A DNA stretch of 64,000 bases from Candidatus Pantoea carbekii (GTDB lineage Bacteria > Pseudomonadota > Gammaproteobacteria > Enterobacterales > Enterobacteriaceae), in contig NZ_CP010907.1 of assembly GCF_000971765.1 (NCBI RefSeq), positions 62,001 to 126,000 on the forward strand. The letters run 5' to 3'. Of this stretch, positions 52,728 to 62,443 are shown piece by piece (positions within the stretch are counted from its first letter, which is position 1; the number at the start of each line of letters is the position of its first letter). Position numbers and translations under genes: made by a program. Under the pieces are notes generated by a model. That model made no database searches, had not been told where the DNA came from, and saw only the letters and a program-made list of their open reading frames with translations.

Positions 52728-53498
52728 TTAAGTACGTAATCCTCTTCCGCGCTCAATAAGAATATAGACCATAACGTAAAATATTATCATAAATATTAAC
52801 AAGACTAACATTGTTAGTTGTAAAGGAACTTCGTTTATCCCTAGAAAACCATAACGAAAACCACTTATCATATAAACTATAGGATTTAGCCTTGACAATG
52901 TCTGCCAAAAAGGTAGTAGTAATCTCAAAGAATAAAATACACCACCGAGATATGTCAAGGGAGTCAGTACAAAAGTAGGAATAAGACTAATATCATCAAA
53001 ATTTTGTGCGAATACTGCATTAAGTAGACCAGCTAGTGAAAACAAAATTGCTGTTAAAAAAAGTGTAATGCCTACCATTGGCCATGAATATACATGGAAT
53101 GGAATAAAAAATAATGATACTAGTGTCACTAAAACGCCTACACATACACTACGTGCCACACCTCCACCTATATAACCAATAATAATTATATGTGTTGGCA
53201 CTGGTGCTATAAGCAGTTCTTCAATATTACGCTGAAATTTAGCGCTAAAAAAAGAAGATGCAACATTAGCGTACGCATTTGTGATAACTGACATCATAAT
53301 AAGACCAGGTACTATAAACTGCATATAGTTAAACCCACACATGCCTTTCATATGTGAGCCAATTAAATTTCCAAAAATAATAAAATATAATGTAATAGTA
53401 ATTACTGGTGGTACTAAAGTTTGAATCCAAATACGCGCAAATCGATTAATTTCTTTACTCCAAATGCTTTTAAGGGCTATCCAGTAAAATTTCGTCAT
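52728..53498 (-). CDS. yadH: ABC-2 type transporter permease (YadH family)
   Basis: This is the membrane part of an ABC exporter of unknown substrate. The 256 aa protein has the same length as E. coli YadH and about six hydrophobic segments (first near residue 28-45, last near 228-248), with the ABC-2 signature region FVLTPLTYLGGVFYSLRLLPP-like sequence near 175-195 and NPIVYMISGFRYGFLGINEV near 205. It starts 4 nt after the end of yadG, its ATPase. Its conservation in a genome this reduced suggests a needed export job, perhaps of an envelope component, but the substrate cannot be told from sequence. Confidence 0.93.
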   Translation of the reverse strand: MTKFYWIALKSIWSKEINRFARIWIQTLVPPVITITLYFIIFGNLIGSHMKGMCGFNYMQFIVPGLIMMSVITNAYANVASSFFSAKFQRNIEELLIAPVPTHIIIIGYIGGGVARSVCVGVLVTLVSLFFIPFHVYSWPMVGITLFLTAILFSLAGLLNAVFAQNFDDISLIPTFVLTPLTYLGGVFYSLRLLLPFWQTLSRLNPIVYMISGFRYGFLGINEVPLQLTMLVLLIFMIIFYVMVYILIERGRGLRT

Positions 53499-53502
53499 AT
53501 TT

Positions 53503-54423
53503 TTACCTCTTTTTGCTTTGCGTCAAGCTAACGAATAGCTCCTCTAGACGGTTTGCTTTATTACGCATACTTAATACTTCTATTCCTTGTGCGCTAAGTT
53601 GGCTAAATATACTATTTAAACTTTGCTCGCGCATCACTTCTACTTCAAGCGTTGCAGAATCCAATATACGATACTGAAAGTGCTTCAAGCATGGCGGAGA
53701 ACTAGATGGCGCTAAATCAAAAATGAAAGTCTCTGATTGTAGTTTTGAGAGCAAATCTTTTGTCGAAGTGTTTTCAACTAATTCGCCGTTTTGAATAATG
53801 CCAATATTCCGACATAGCATTTCTGCTTCTTCGAGATAGTGGGTAGTAAGAATAATAGTAGTACCTTTAGCATTTAGATCCTTTAAAAATATCCACATCG
53901 CACGACGTAACTCAATATCTAAACCTGCAGTTGGTTCATCAAGAATTAATAATCTTGGCTCATGCATTCGTGCGCGAGTGAGCATGAGACGACGTTTCAT
54001 ACCACCTGATAGCATCCTTGCACGCTCATTACGTTTGCTCCATAGATCAACTTGATTGAGGTATTTTTTCGCACGTATATTAGCCTCACGACGCTCAACA
54101 CCATAATAACCAGCTTGATTTACTACAATCTGCATTACAGTTTCGAAAGGATTAAAATTAAATTCTTGTGGAACTAACCCAAGTTGACGTTTGGCATAAA
54201 CTGCATCTTTCTGTAAATCATAGCCAAATACACGCACGGTACCGCTAGATTTAATGACTAATGAACTAATAATACCAATAATAGTGGACTTACCAGCACC
54301 ATTCGGTCCTAGCAAGGCATAAAAATCGCCAGCATCTACATTTAAATCAATTCCTTTAAGCGCTTGTACACCACTAGGATGATAAGTTTTAGTCAAGCTA
54401 GAAATTTTTAGTGCATTACTCAT
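53503..54423 (-). CDS. yadG: ABC transporter ATP-binding protein (YadG family)
   Basis: This is the ATPase partner of the YadH-like permease downstream. The 306 aa protein shows Walker A GPNGAGKST (near residues 39-47), the Q-loop in LGLVPQEFNF, the signature LSGGMKRRLMLTRARMHEPR (near 138) with Walker B LLILDEPTAGLD (near 158-169), the H-loop in TTHYLEEAE (near 194), and a C-terminal extension of about 90 residues as in E. coli YadG. The pair forms a two-gene exporter unit. The substrate is unknown. Confidence 0.93.
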   Translation of the reverse strand: MSNALKISSLTKTYHPSGVQALKGIDLNVDAGDFYALLGPNGAGKSTIIGIISSLVIKSSGTVRVFGYDLQKDAVYAKRQLGLVPQEFNFNPFETVMQIVVNQAGYYGVERREANIRAKKYLNQVDLWSKRNERARMLSGGMKRRLMLTRARMHEPRLLILDEPTAGLDIELRRAMWIFLKDLNAKGTTIILTTHYLEEAEMLCRNIGIIQNGELVENTSTKDLLSKLQSETFIFDLAPSSSPPCLKHFQYRILDSATLEVEVMREQSLNSIFSQLSAQGIEVLSMRNKANRLEELFVSLTQSKKR

Positions 54424-54660
54424 TACTCATCTCCATACTCTATGATAGTAAGATTATAGTTATGTAGAATAGTTGGTTATCTTTAATTGAGAGATCCGGT
54501 TAATTGAGAATTAATCGATTTGAGAAATCAAAGGAATTAAATAAGATAACAATAATAATCTACCCATCTACTCTATATATTAGAAAAATTAAGAGTAAAT
54601 AAGCTATTACGTTATCCATTAGTTGATTAAAATTCTAGTAGCCTTGAAATAATATTTTAA

Positions 54661-55200
54661 TTATTCATCTACCATGACAATTTTACCAATATAGGGTAAA
54701 TGACGATAATGCTGTGCATAATCTATTCCAAAGCCCACTACAAATTCATCTGGAATAGTAAAACCCACATATTCAACAGTTACATCTGTTTCACGACGAT
54801 CAGGCTTATCTAATAGTGTACAAATTGCTAATGATTTTGGATCACGTAACAGCAGCATTTCATATACTTTTCTTAATGTATTTCCAGAATCAATAATATC
54901 CTCTACTATCAATACATCTTTATCACGTATATCTTCATCAAGATCTTTAAGAATTTTGACATCGCGTGTTATAGAAAACATTTCATTCCCATAACTAGAG
55001 GTTGTCATGAAATCGACTTCATGTGATATATTGATAGCTCGACAAAGATCAGCTATAAACATAAAGGAACCACGAAGTAGGCCTACTAATACCATTTTAC
55101 TAGTACTATTACGATAACGATCGCTAATTTGTTGGCCAAGTTCGATAATACGATCCTCTATTTCTTGCTTAGAAAACATCATACTAACAATATGTTTCAA
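54661..55200 (-). CDS. hpt: Hypoxanthine phosphoribosyltransferase Hpt
   Basis: Hpt salvages hypoxanthine (and guanine to a lesser extent) with PRPP to give IMP or GMP. The 179 aa protein shows [19 protein letters not shown] near residues 39-57, the PRPP-binding loop [20 protein letters not shown] near 95-114 and the base-binding CTLLDKPDR with [21 protein letters not shown] towards the C-terminus. It lies alone on the minus strand with 236 nt to yadG and 680 nt to lpd. In E. coli the neighbour between them is carbonic anhydrase can, absent here. The gene suggests use of host purine bases. Confidence 0.96.
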   Translation of the reverse strand: MKHIVSMMFSKQEIEDRIIELGQQISDRYRNSTSKMVLVGLLRGSFMFIADLCRAINISHEVDFMTTSSYGNEMFSITRDVKILKDLDEDIRDKDVLIVEDIIDSGNTLRKVYEMLLLRDPKSLAICTLLDKPDRRETDVTVEYVGFTIPDEFVVGFGIDYAQHYRHLPYIGKIVMVDE

Positions 55201-55881
55201 TAAATTTTTCTCTTTAAATTTAAAGAATTATTATAAGTAACATTCATGGTACCAGAATTTATGAAATTCTAATATTTTTAAAATCATATTTTACTTTACT
55301 AAAAATTTATATCTAATTTTACTAGATACTAATCTTACTATAAATATAAAAATCTTAAAAGTTAAAAACTTTTTATATTTATACAGCAAAAGTGTAGTGA
55401 CTGAGTAAGTATTTTATTCCTTAAGATGAATACTTAACATTTTATCAGATGTAATAATCTTACAAAGTTATACAATACTTAGCTAAGTATTCAAATAATT
55501 GTTTTTCAATAAATGAGTTACGTGTTTTCGATAAATATCTAATTGTTTATAATTACAAAAAAATATTTTTAACTATATAATGAATGATAAAGTTTTTTAC
55601 ATCCTTTATTTTTTCAAATAACAATCAGAAAGACTGTAAATACTATTTAGATATTTTGGTGATGCAATGCATATATTCGTGTATGTATTATAATAATAGC
55701 ATTATAGTCTCTATTTTAATATATTGTAAGTAATTAATATTAACTCAGTTAGAGTAATACTCCATATGCAGAAGTCACTGAATACTTCATTTTCAATGAT
55801 ACCAAATCTAATTTTAAATCTATTTAAAATCTATTTCAATCTCAAAATGTTTGAATTAAGATCTTTGAATAATTTAAAATA
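55201..55881. other. Spacer between hpt and lpd
   Basis: These 681 bases stand at the place of acnB, speD, speE and other genes of E. coli, none of which is recognisable. An interrupted 7-bp inverted repeat AAGTATT/AATACTT lies near 55409-55436. I see no gene, tRNA or convincing terminator for lpd. Confidence 0.55.
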
Positions 55882-57303
55882 TTATTTTTTTGCTTTTGGA
55901 TTAAGCACATCAGTAATACTACCTTGAAATATTTGAGCTGCTAATCCAATAGATTCATTTAAAGTAGGATGTGCATGAATAATTAGTGCAATATCTTCAG
56001 CATCACAACCCATTTCAATGGCTAATCCAATTTCTCCTAAGAGCTCGCCACCATTGCTACCAACTACTGCCCCGCCAATAATACGGTGATTATCTTTATT
56101 AAAGATTAGTTTAGTAATACCGTTCGAACAATTAGAAGCAATAGCACGACCTGACGCAGTCCATTTAAAATGAGCTGTTTCGTAGCCAATCTTTTTTTCT
56201 TGAGCTATTTGCTCTGTTAAACCAACCCATGCTACTTCTGGATCTGTATAAGCTATGGAAGGAATTACTTTTGGGTCAAAGTAATGTTTTAAGCCTGATA
56301 TTACTTCAGCTGCTATATGTCCTTGATGTATAGCTTTATGTGCTAACATCGGTTGACCAACGATATCTCCTATAGCATAAATGTGTTGCACATTAGTACG
56401 CATTTGCTTATCAACACATATAAATGCGTTTTTATCTAATTTTACACCAGCTTTATCTAAAGCTAATTCTTTAGTATTAGGTACACGACCAATTGCTACT
56501 AAGATCACATCGTAAACATTTGTTTTGATAATATTTGTTTTATCTTGTAATTCAACATAGACTCCTTCTTGTTTTAGATTTACATTAACTAATTTAGTTT
56601 CTAACATTAAATTAAATTTTTTATTAATAGATTTCATGAAAACTGTTGCTATATCTTGGTCTGCACCAGAAATCAATTGGTTACATATTTCAACTATATC
56701 GATTTTGGAACCTAATGCATGGTAAATATTACCTATTTCAAGACCAATTATGCCCCCTCCTATTATTAATAAGCGTTTCGGTATTTTTTCTAGTCGAAGA
56801 GCAGCAGTAGAATCCCATATGCGAGGATCTTCATGTATTGCTAAAGGAAGTTTGACAGGATAAGAACCTGTTGCAATAATAACATTATCAAAGTTAATTT
56901 GAGTAAAATTAGCTTCGTGTTGTACTATTACACTATGAGAAGAACTAAATTTGCCTATACCTTGCAGGATTTGAATATGACGATTTTTAGCCATATTTAC
57001 AAGCCCACTAGTTAGCTGCTTAATTACTTTGTTTTTCCAAATATTAATTTTGCTTATGTCGATAATAGGCTGAGAAAATATAACTCCATTTTCTTTAAGG
57101 CTACTACTATCGTCAATGATTTTTGCAACATGCAATAAGGCTTTGGAAGGAATGCAACCTACGTTCAGACAAACACCACCGAGAGTACTATAGCGCTCTA
57201 CTATTACAGTTTTTAAACCTAAATCTGCGCAACGAAAGGCTGCAGAATAACCTGCAGGACCTGATCCGAGTACTAAAACTTGAGTGTAAATCTCTTTATT
57301 CAT
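55882..57303 (-). CDS. lpd: Dihydrolipoamide dehydrogenase Lpd (E3)
   Basis: Lpd reoxidises the lipoyl groups of pyruvate dehydrogenase (and usually 2-oxoglutarate dehydrogenase and glycine cleavage) with NAD. The 473 aa protein is a full-length flavoprotein disulfide reductase: FAD motif LGSGPAGYSAAFRCADLG (near residues 12-29), the redox-active pair in GGVCLNVGCIPSKALLHV (near 42-60), the NAD-binding IIGGGIIGLEIGNIYHALGS (near 180-199), IYAIGDIVGQPMLAHKA (near 309) and the catalytic HAHPTLNES near 444. It follows aceF with a gap of about 195 nt, in which E. coli has its own lpd promoter. Confidence 0.97.
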   Translation of the reverse strand: MNKEIYTQVLVLGSGPAGYSAAFRCADLGLKTVIVERYSTLGGVCLNVGCIPSKALLHVAKIIDDSSSLKENGVIFSQPIIDISKINIWKNKVIKQLTSGLVNMAKNRHIQILQGIGKFSSSHSVIVQHEANFTQINFDNVIIATGSYPVKLPLAIHEDPRIWDSTAALRLEKIPKRLLIIGGGIIGLEIGNIYHALGSKIDIVEICNQLISGADQDIATVFMKSINKKFNLMLETKLVNVNLKQEGVYVELQDKTNIIKTNVYDVILVAIGRVPNTKELALDKAGVKLDKNAFICVDKQMRTNVQHIYAIGDIVGQPMLAHKAIHQGHIAAEVISGLKHYFDPKVIPSIAYTDPEVAWVGLTEQIAQEKKIGYETAHFKWTASGRAIASNCSNGITKLIFNKDNHRIIGGAVVGSNGGELLGEIGLAIEMGCDAEDIALIIHAHPTLNESIGLAAQIFQGSITDVLNPKAKK

Positions 57304-57498
57304 GATGATCTCTTAAAATTTCTAGTGGTCAAAATAAGTTTGAAAAACTCCTTAATACTATATGTATATTAGAATATTTCACTTTAAAATCTATTCAATT
57401 CATATAAATACTTTTAAGTACAACAATGCTGAACATCTATTACCTAAATACCATAACCATAAATTAAGCTTTAAGCTTATACAGTAAGTTTGATTACA

Positions 57499-58752
57499 TC
57501 ACATTACTAGATATCGGATATCGAATAATATACGCTTAATAATATTTATAAATCTAGCACCATCAGCACCATCAATCACTCGGTGATCAAAAGAAAGAGA
57601 AATTGGCATTATTAGACGTGGGGTAAACTCTTTACCGTTCCAAACAGGCTCCATCATAGATTTAGAAACACCAAGGATAGCTACTTCTGGTGCATTAACA
57701 ATAGGAGAAAAGTATGTAGTTCCTAATCCTCCTAAGTTAGATATAGTGAAACAACCACCTTGTACATCATGAGGAGTTAGTTTGCCATCATGTGCTTTTT
57801 TTGACATTACCATTAATTCACGGCATAGTTCATTGATACTTTTTTTGTTTACGTCTTTAAATACAGGCACTACTAAACCGTTTATAGTATCCATTGCAAT
57901 ACCAATATTTATATATTTTTTAAGTATCAATTTTTGTGCATCTTTAGATAATGAACTATTAAAAAAAGGCATTTTTTCCAATGCATTTGAAACTACTCTC
58001 ATAATAAAAACTAATAACGTGAGCTTAAGATCTAACTTGTTTTTTTGAATTTCAGTATTTTGCTCTTTTCGAAATGCTTCTAGTTCTGTAATATCGACCT
58101 TATCGAAATGGGTAACATGTGGAATTACAGTCCAATTGCGACTAAGATTAACAGCAGAAATTTTCTGAATACGCTTTAGTTCTATTTCTTCTATTTCTCC
58201 AAACTTACTGAAGTCTACTTGAGGCGACATTAATGCACTTGTTGATGAACTACTACCTTTAACTATGAAATTATCTGATAATATTTCTGTATTTTTTAGT
58301 GTATCTCTTACATAACATTGTATATCTTCTTTTAAAATACGACCTTTTCGACCAGTGCCTTTTATTTTTAAAAGGTTTATACCGAATTCATATGCTAGAC
58401 GACGAATTAACGGTGTAGCATGAACATAAGAAACAACCTTGTTTTCAGAAAACTTACTTTTTATATCAGTTTTAGGATTTGATTCTGTTATTTTTTTGCT
58501 GTCTGAAGTAAAGAGATTGTTTTTCACTTCAAACACCATGATCAGTGAACCAGTACTTACTTTATCTCCACTTAAAACTTTTAATTCTTTAACAGTTCCA
58601 CAAAACGGAGATGGAACATCCATTGAAGTTTTATCTCCTTCGACAGTAAGCAATGATTGTTCAAATTCAACTTTATCACCTACGTTAACCAAAATGTCAG
58701 TGACTTCAACTTTATCTAACCCAATATCCGGCATTTTAATTTCTATTTCCAT
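57499..58752 (-). CDS. aceF: Pyruvate dehydrogenase E2 AceF with a single lipoyl domain
   Basis: AceF is the acetyltransferase core of the pyruvate dehydrogenase complex. The protein is 417 aa, much shorter than the about 630 aa E. coli form, because only one lipoyl domain remains (residues 1-76, with the lipoylated lysine in [14 protein letters not shown]) instead of three. After a linker comes the E1/E3-binding domain ([20 protein letters not shown], near 109-128), then the catalytic domain ending in [16 protein letters not shown], with the active-site histidine and aspartate intact. There is no frameshift, so the loss looks like clean in-frame deletion. It lies 18 nt after aceE. Confidence 0.97.
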   Translation of the reverse strand: MEIEIKMPDIGLDKVEVTDILVNVGDKVEFEQSLLTVEGDKTSMDVPSPFCGTVKELKVLSGDKVSTGSLIMVFEVKNNLFTSDSKKITESNPKTDIKSKFSENKVVSYVHATPLIRRLAYEFGINLLKIKGTGRKGRILKEDIQCYVRDTLKNTEILSDNFIVKGSSSSTSALMSPQVDFSKFGEIEEIELKRIQKISAVNLSRNWTVIPHVTHFDKVDITELEAFRKEQNTEIQKNKLDLKLTLLVFIMRVVSNALEKMPFFNSSLSKDAQKLILKKYINIGIAMDTINGLVVPVFKDVNKKSINELCRELMVMSKKAHDGKLTPHDVQGGCFTISNLGGLGTTYFSPIVNAPEVAILGVSKSMMEPVWNGKEFTPRLIMPISLSFDHRVIDGADGARFINIIKRILFDIRYLVM

Positions 58753-58770
58753 TATGTTTTTTTATACCTC

Positions 58771-61437
58771 TTACGCCAACCTTGGGTTAATTTTGTTAGT
58801 ATCGATGTTAAATTTGAATATTGCTTCTGTTACTATTTTTTTGTCAATTTTACCACATTTAGCTAACTCACTTAACGCAGACACTACAATATATGACGTA
58901 TCTACTTCAAAATAATGTCGCAAAGTTTCTCGACTATCTGAACAACCGAAACCATCCGTGCCTAATACTCGATAATTTTTAGTTGGTAAATAACTATAAA
59001 CTTGTTCAGCAAATAGTTTTATATAATCTGTTGACGCTACTGCTGGTTCATTATTCATCACCTGTGCAATATACGGTATACGTGGTTTTTCATTCGGATG
59101 TAACATATTCCAGCGTTCACAATCCTGACCATCTCGAGCAAGTTCAGTAAATGAAGTTACACTGTACACATCACACCCAATATCATAATTATTAGCCAAA
59201 ATCTGAGCCGCTTTACGAACATGACGTAAGATAGCTCCTGAACCGAGTAACTGTACTTTACCTGTTTTACCGCTTAGCGTTTCTAGCTTATAAATGCCTT
59301 TGCAAATACCTTTTTCCACGCCATTTGGCATTGCTGGCATATAATAATTCTCATTCAATGTAGTAATATAGTAATAAATATTTTCCTGTTTTTCACCGTA
59401 CATGCGTACTAAACCATCATGTACAATAACTGCAACTTCATAAGCATAAGATGGATCATAAGAAATACAATTTGGAATAGTTAATGACTGAATGTGGCTG
59501 TGCCCATCTTCATGCTGTAAACCCTCGCCATTAAGTGAAGTTCGACCAGAAGTACCACCAATTAAAAAACCACGTGCTTGTTGATCACCTGCTAACCACA
59601 TAAGATCACCGATTCTTTGAAAACCAAATATTGAATAATAAATGTAAAATGGAATCATCGGTAGATTGTTAGTACTGTAAGAAGTGGCAGCTGCTAACCA
59701 CGAAGAACCTGCTCCTAATTCATTAATTCCTTCTTGCAAAATCTGTCCTTTTTTGTCTTCTTTATAATAAGCAAGTTGATCGCGATCTTGAGGAATATAT
59801 TTTTGACCATCTGAGTTATAGATACCAATTTGACGAAATAAGCCTTCCATACCAAAGGTACGTGCTTCATCTGATATAATTGGCACCAAACGATCTTTTA
59901 TCGGATTATTTTTTAACATGATATGCAGTATACGTACGAAAGCTACAGTAGTAGAAATATTTTTATGCTGTTCTTGTAACAATGCGCTAAATTCTTCTAG
60001 TGTTGGTATTTTAAGTTGTTCTGTAAATTTTATTCGACGGCTAGGTAAGTAGCCGCCCAATTTTTTGCGTTGATTATGTAAATAATTATATTCTTCTGAA
60101 TCTTTTTGAAAGGTTATGTACGGTAACTGATGGATTTCATCATCACTTACCGGTATATTAAATCGATCACGAATATAACGAATACTGTCGATATCCATTT
60201 TTTTTACTTGGTGAGCAATATTTTTAGCTTCAGCGGTAGTACCCATACCATAACCTTTGATAGTGTGTAAAAGAATTAACGTAGGTTGATTTTTAGTTTC
60301 ATTTGCTTGTTTTAATGCAGCATAAATTTTTTTTGGATCATGACCACCACGATTTAAAGAAAATATTTCTTCATCTGTCCAATATTTTACTAATTCGGCA
60401 GTTTCTGGATATTTACCGAAGAAATTTTTTCGCACATAAGCACCATCACGAGATTTAAAAGTTTGGTAATCTCCATCAAGTGTCTCATTCATAAGCTGAA
60501 TCAACTTACCACTATTATCTTGCTCAAATAATTTATCCCAACGACTACCCCAAATAACTTTAATTACTTTCCAACCAGCACCAATAAAAATACCTTCTAA
60601 TTCATTAATTATTTTACCGTTACCATTTACAGGACCATCTAGACGTTGTAAGTTACAATTAATAATAAAAATTAAATTATCTAATTTTTCACGTGCTGCA
60701 ATAGTAATAGCACCTTTAGATTCTGGCTCATCCATTTCACCATCACCAAGAAAAGCGTAAACTTTTTGATTCATAGTATCTTTCAGACCGCGATGCTGTA
60801 GATATTTTAAAAATTTCGCTTGATAAATGGCATTTAATGCACCTAACCCCATGGATACTGTTGGAAATTGCCAAAAAGCTGGCATTAATTTTGGATGTGG
60901 ATACGAAGATAAACCATTTCCCTTTACTTCTTGTCGAAAATTATTCATTTGTTTTTCTGTAATACGACCTTCAAGAAATGCACGTGAGTAGATGCCCGGA
61001 GAAATATGCCCTTGAAAATAAACTAAATCACCTCCATTTTTCTCACTTTCTGCACGAAAGAAATGATTAAAACAAACTTCATAAATAGTGGCAGATGATT
61101 GAAAAGAGGAAATGTGTCCACCTAATTCTAAATTTTTCTTCGACGCCCGCAGAACTGACATAATAGCGTTCCATCGAATTGCAGAACGAATACGACGTTC
61201 AAGAAAAATATTTCCAGGGTATTCTATTTCATTTTCAATTGGAATAGTATTAACATAATTACTTATAATAGAGCAATCTGTAATAATTTTTACTCCTCTT
61301 TTACGTGCAGCTATTAATATTTTATTAATTAGATATTGCGCTCGTTCAACACCTTCTTGATGAATGACAGATTCGATTGCCTGTAACCAATCACGAGTTT
61401 CGATCGGATCTACGTCATTTTGTAAATGTTCTGACAT
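58771..61437 (-). CDS. aceE: Pyruvate dehydrogenase E1 component AceE
   Basis: AceE is the homodimeric thiamine-diphosphate enzyme that decarboxylates pyruvate and acetylates the lipoyl groups of AceF. The protein is about 888 aa, close to the E. coli 887. NDVDPIETRDWLQAIESVI opens the protein. The ThDP motif is visible in FLGDGEMDEPESKGAITIAA (near 228-247) with NCNLQRLDGPV near 258; TIKGYGMG near 400 contains the catalytic loop, followed by the conserved histidine. GTSGRTSLNGEGLQHEDGHS lies near 630. The open frame extends 15 codons upstream, but ATG 61437 with AAGGA before it gives the family start. The regulator gene pdhR is missing upstream. Confidence 0.97.
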   Translation of the reverse strand: MSEHLQNDVDPIETRDWLQAIESVIHQEGVERAQYLINKILIAARKRGVKIITDCSIISNYVNTIPIENEIEYPGNIFLERRIRSAIRWNAIMSVLRASKKNLELGGHISSFQSSATIYEVCFNHFFRAESEKNGGDLVYFQGHISPGIYSRAFLEGRITEKQMNNFRQEVKGNGLSSYPHPKLMPAFWQFPTVSMGLGALNAIYQAKFLKYLQHRGLKDTMNQKVYAFLGDGEMDEPESKGAITIAAREKLDNLIFIINCNLQRLDGPVNGNGKIINELEGIFIGAGWKVIKVIWGSRWDKLFEQDNSGKLIQLMNETLDGDYQTFKSRDGAYVRKNFFGKYPETAELVKYWTDEEIFSLNRGGHDPKKIYAALKQANETKNQPTLILLHTIKGYGMGTTAEAKNIAHQVKKMDIDSIRYIRDRFNIPVSDDEIHQLPYITFQKDSEEYNYLHNQRKKLGGYLPSRRIKFTEQLKIPTLEEFSALLQEQHKNISTTVAFVRILHIMLKNNPIKDRLVPIISDEARTFGMEGLFRQIGIYNSDGQKYIPQDRDQLAYYKEDKKGQILQEGINELGAGSSWLAAATSYSTNNLPMIPFYIYYSIFGFQRIGDLMWLAGDQQARGFLIGGTSGRTSLNGEGLQHEDGHSHIQSLTIPNCISYDPSYAYEVAVIVHDGLVRMYGEKQENIYYYITTLNENYYMPAMPNGVEKGICKGIYKLETLSGKTGKVQLLGSGAILRHVRKAAQILANNYDIGCDVYSVTSFTELARDGQDCERWNMLHPNEKPRIPYIAQVMNNEPAVASTDYIKLFAEQVYSYLPTKNYRVLGTDGFGCSDSRETLRHYFEVDTSYIVVSALSELAKCGKIDKKIVTEAIFKFNIDTNKINPRLA

Positions 61438-62443
61438 AGGGAGATTCCTTATGTGTATGTTTCTAAAGAAATGAGACAACAATATTTATATTGAATACTA
61501 GTTAAACTAGATTAACAGCATCAACAAAAAGTTTTTAATCCTTACCGAACAATAATACTGCTATCATGTTTTATGATATTACTCTAATAAACAAAGATAC
61601 CTTTGCTTTTAATAATTATGTTTTATTTAATGTGTAAAAATTAAATAAAATTTTGGATGTATTTAAAATAAGCTCAAGGTATTAAGGTGCTCATCATTTC
61701 TTTTCCAGAATTTTTTTAATGAAGATGCTGAAAGTACAACTGTGTTTTAAATAAAAATTTCAATTTGAGCTTCAACGTATTACATCAGTTGCATTAAGTA
61801 GCAACTATAAATATTAAAATTTTTAGCTATCTAATTTAAAAAAAATTAATTTTTATTGGCTTAATATAAATCAATTTTTATCAATGAGAGATCTGATTAA
61901 TTATTCATTTTAATGAAATTGAATTTTTAAAAATTAGTAATATCAATATTCAATTTCTTACATTAAGTGAATTAACATAATTAAGATTTTATATTTCAGT
62001 CAAAAAAAAGTAGTCAGAATTCAATCAGTGCCACAGTATTCTATCTTTATCTTTTGATATTAATTAAATTAATAAATATTTATATGTATCTCATTAAATG
62101 ATTTCCTATTAGTGAAGATATTTCAGCCATATCAATTTAAGATAAAAATCTAAATTTAATTTAAAAATTAAAATCATGAATCTATATAAAGCATTAAATA
62201 CAACATATATGCTGATTAAATTGTTAAAAAGATCACGTAAAGGTATAGAATATCTTCATATTACACAATTTTTATAAAAAAAGTAAAAAGAGATGTAAAA
62301 TATTGAATTGATCATTATGCTAATGATCATTGTAGTTCATTAAGTTAAGAGAATAGTATTGTATTTATGGTATGAAAATATGAACTCTAATAGCTTTGTC
62401 ATGTAGGCATTGCAAGTATACACAATAACATTATGAGGTTTTT
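61438..62443. other. Divergent spacer aceE-aroP at the position of pdhR
   Basis: E. coli has pdhR between aroP and aceE. In these 1006 bases I find neither a reading frame nor a fragment like the PdhR helix-turn-helix. A compact 9-bp stem with TGC loop (TGATCATTA at 62309-62317, TAATGATCA at 62321-62329) lies about 115 nt before aroP and could be an operator or a chance palindrome. Promoters for both genes must be here, but I cannot assign them. Confidence 0.6.

Noticed and set aside
62295-62312. TGTAAA followed by AATTGA as a possible TyrR box upstream of aroP
   Set aside because: Only one half matches the TyrR consensus TGTAAA-N6-TTTACA; the second half is too far off to support a call.
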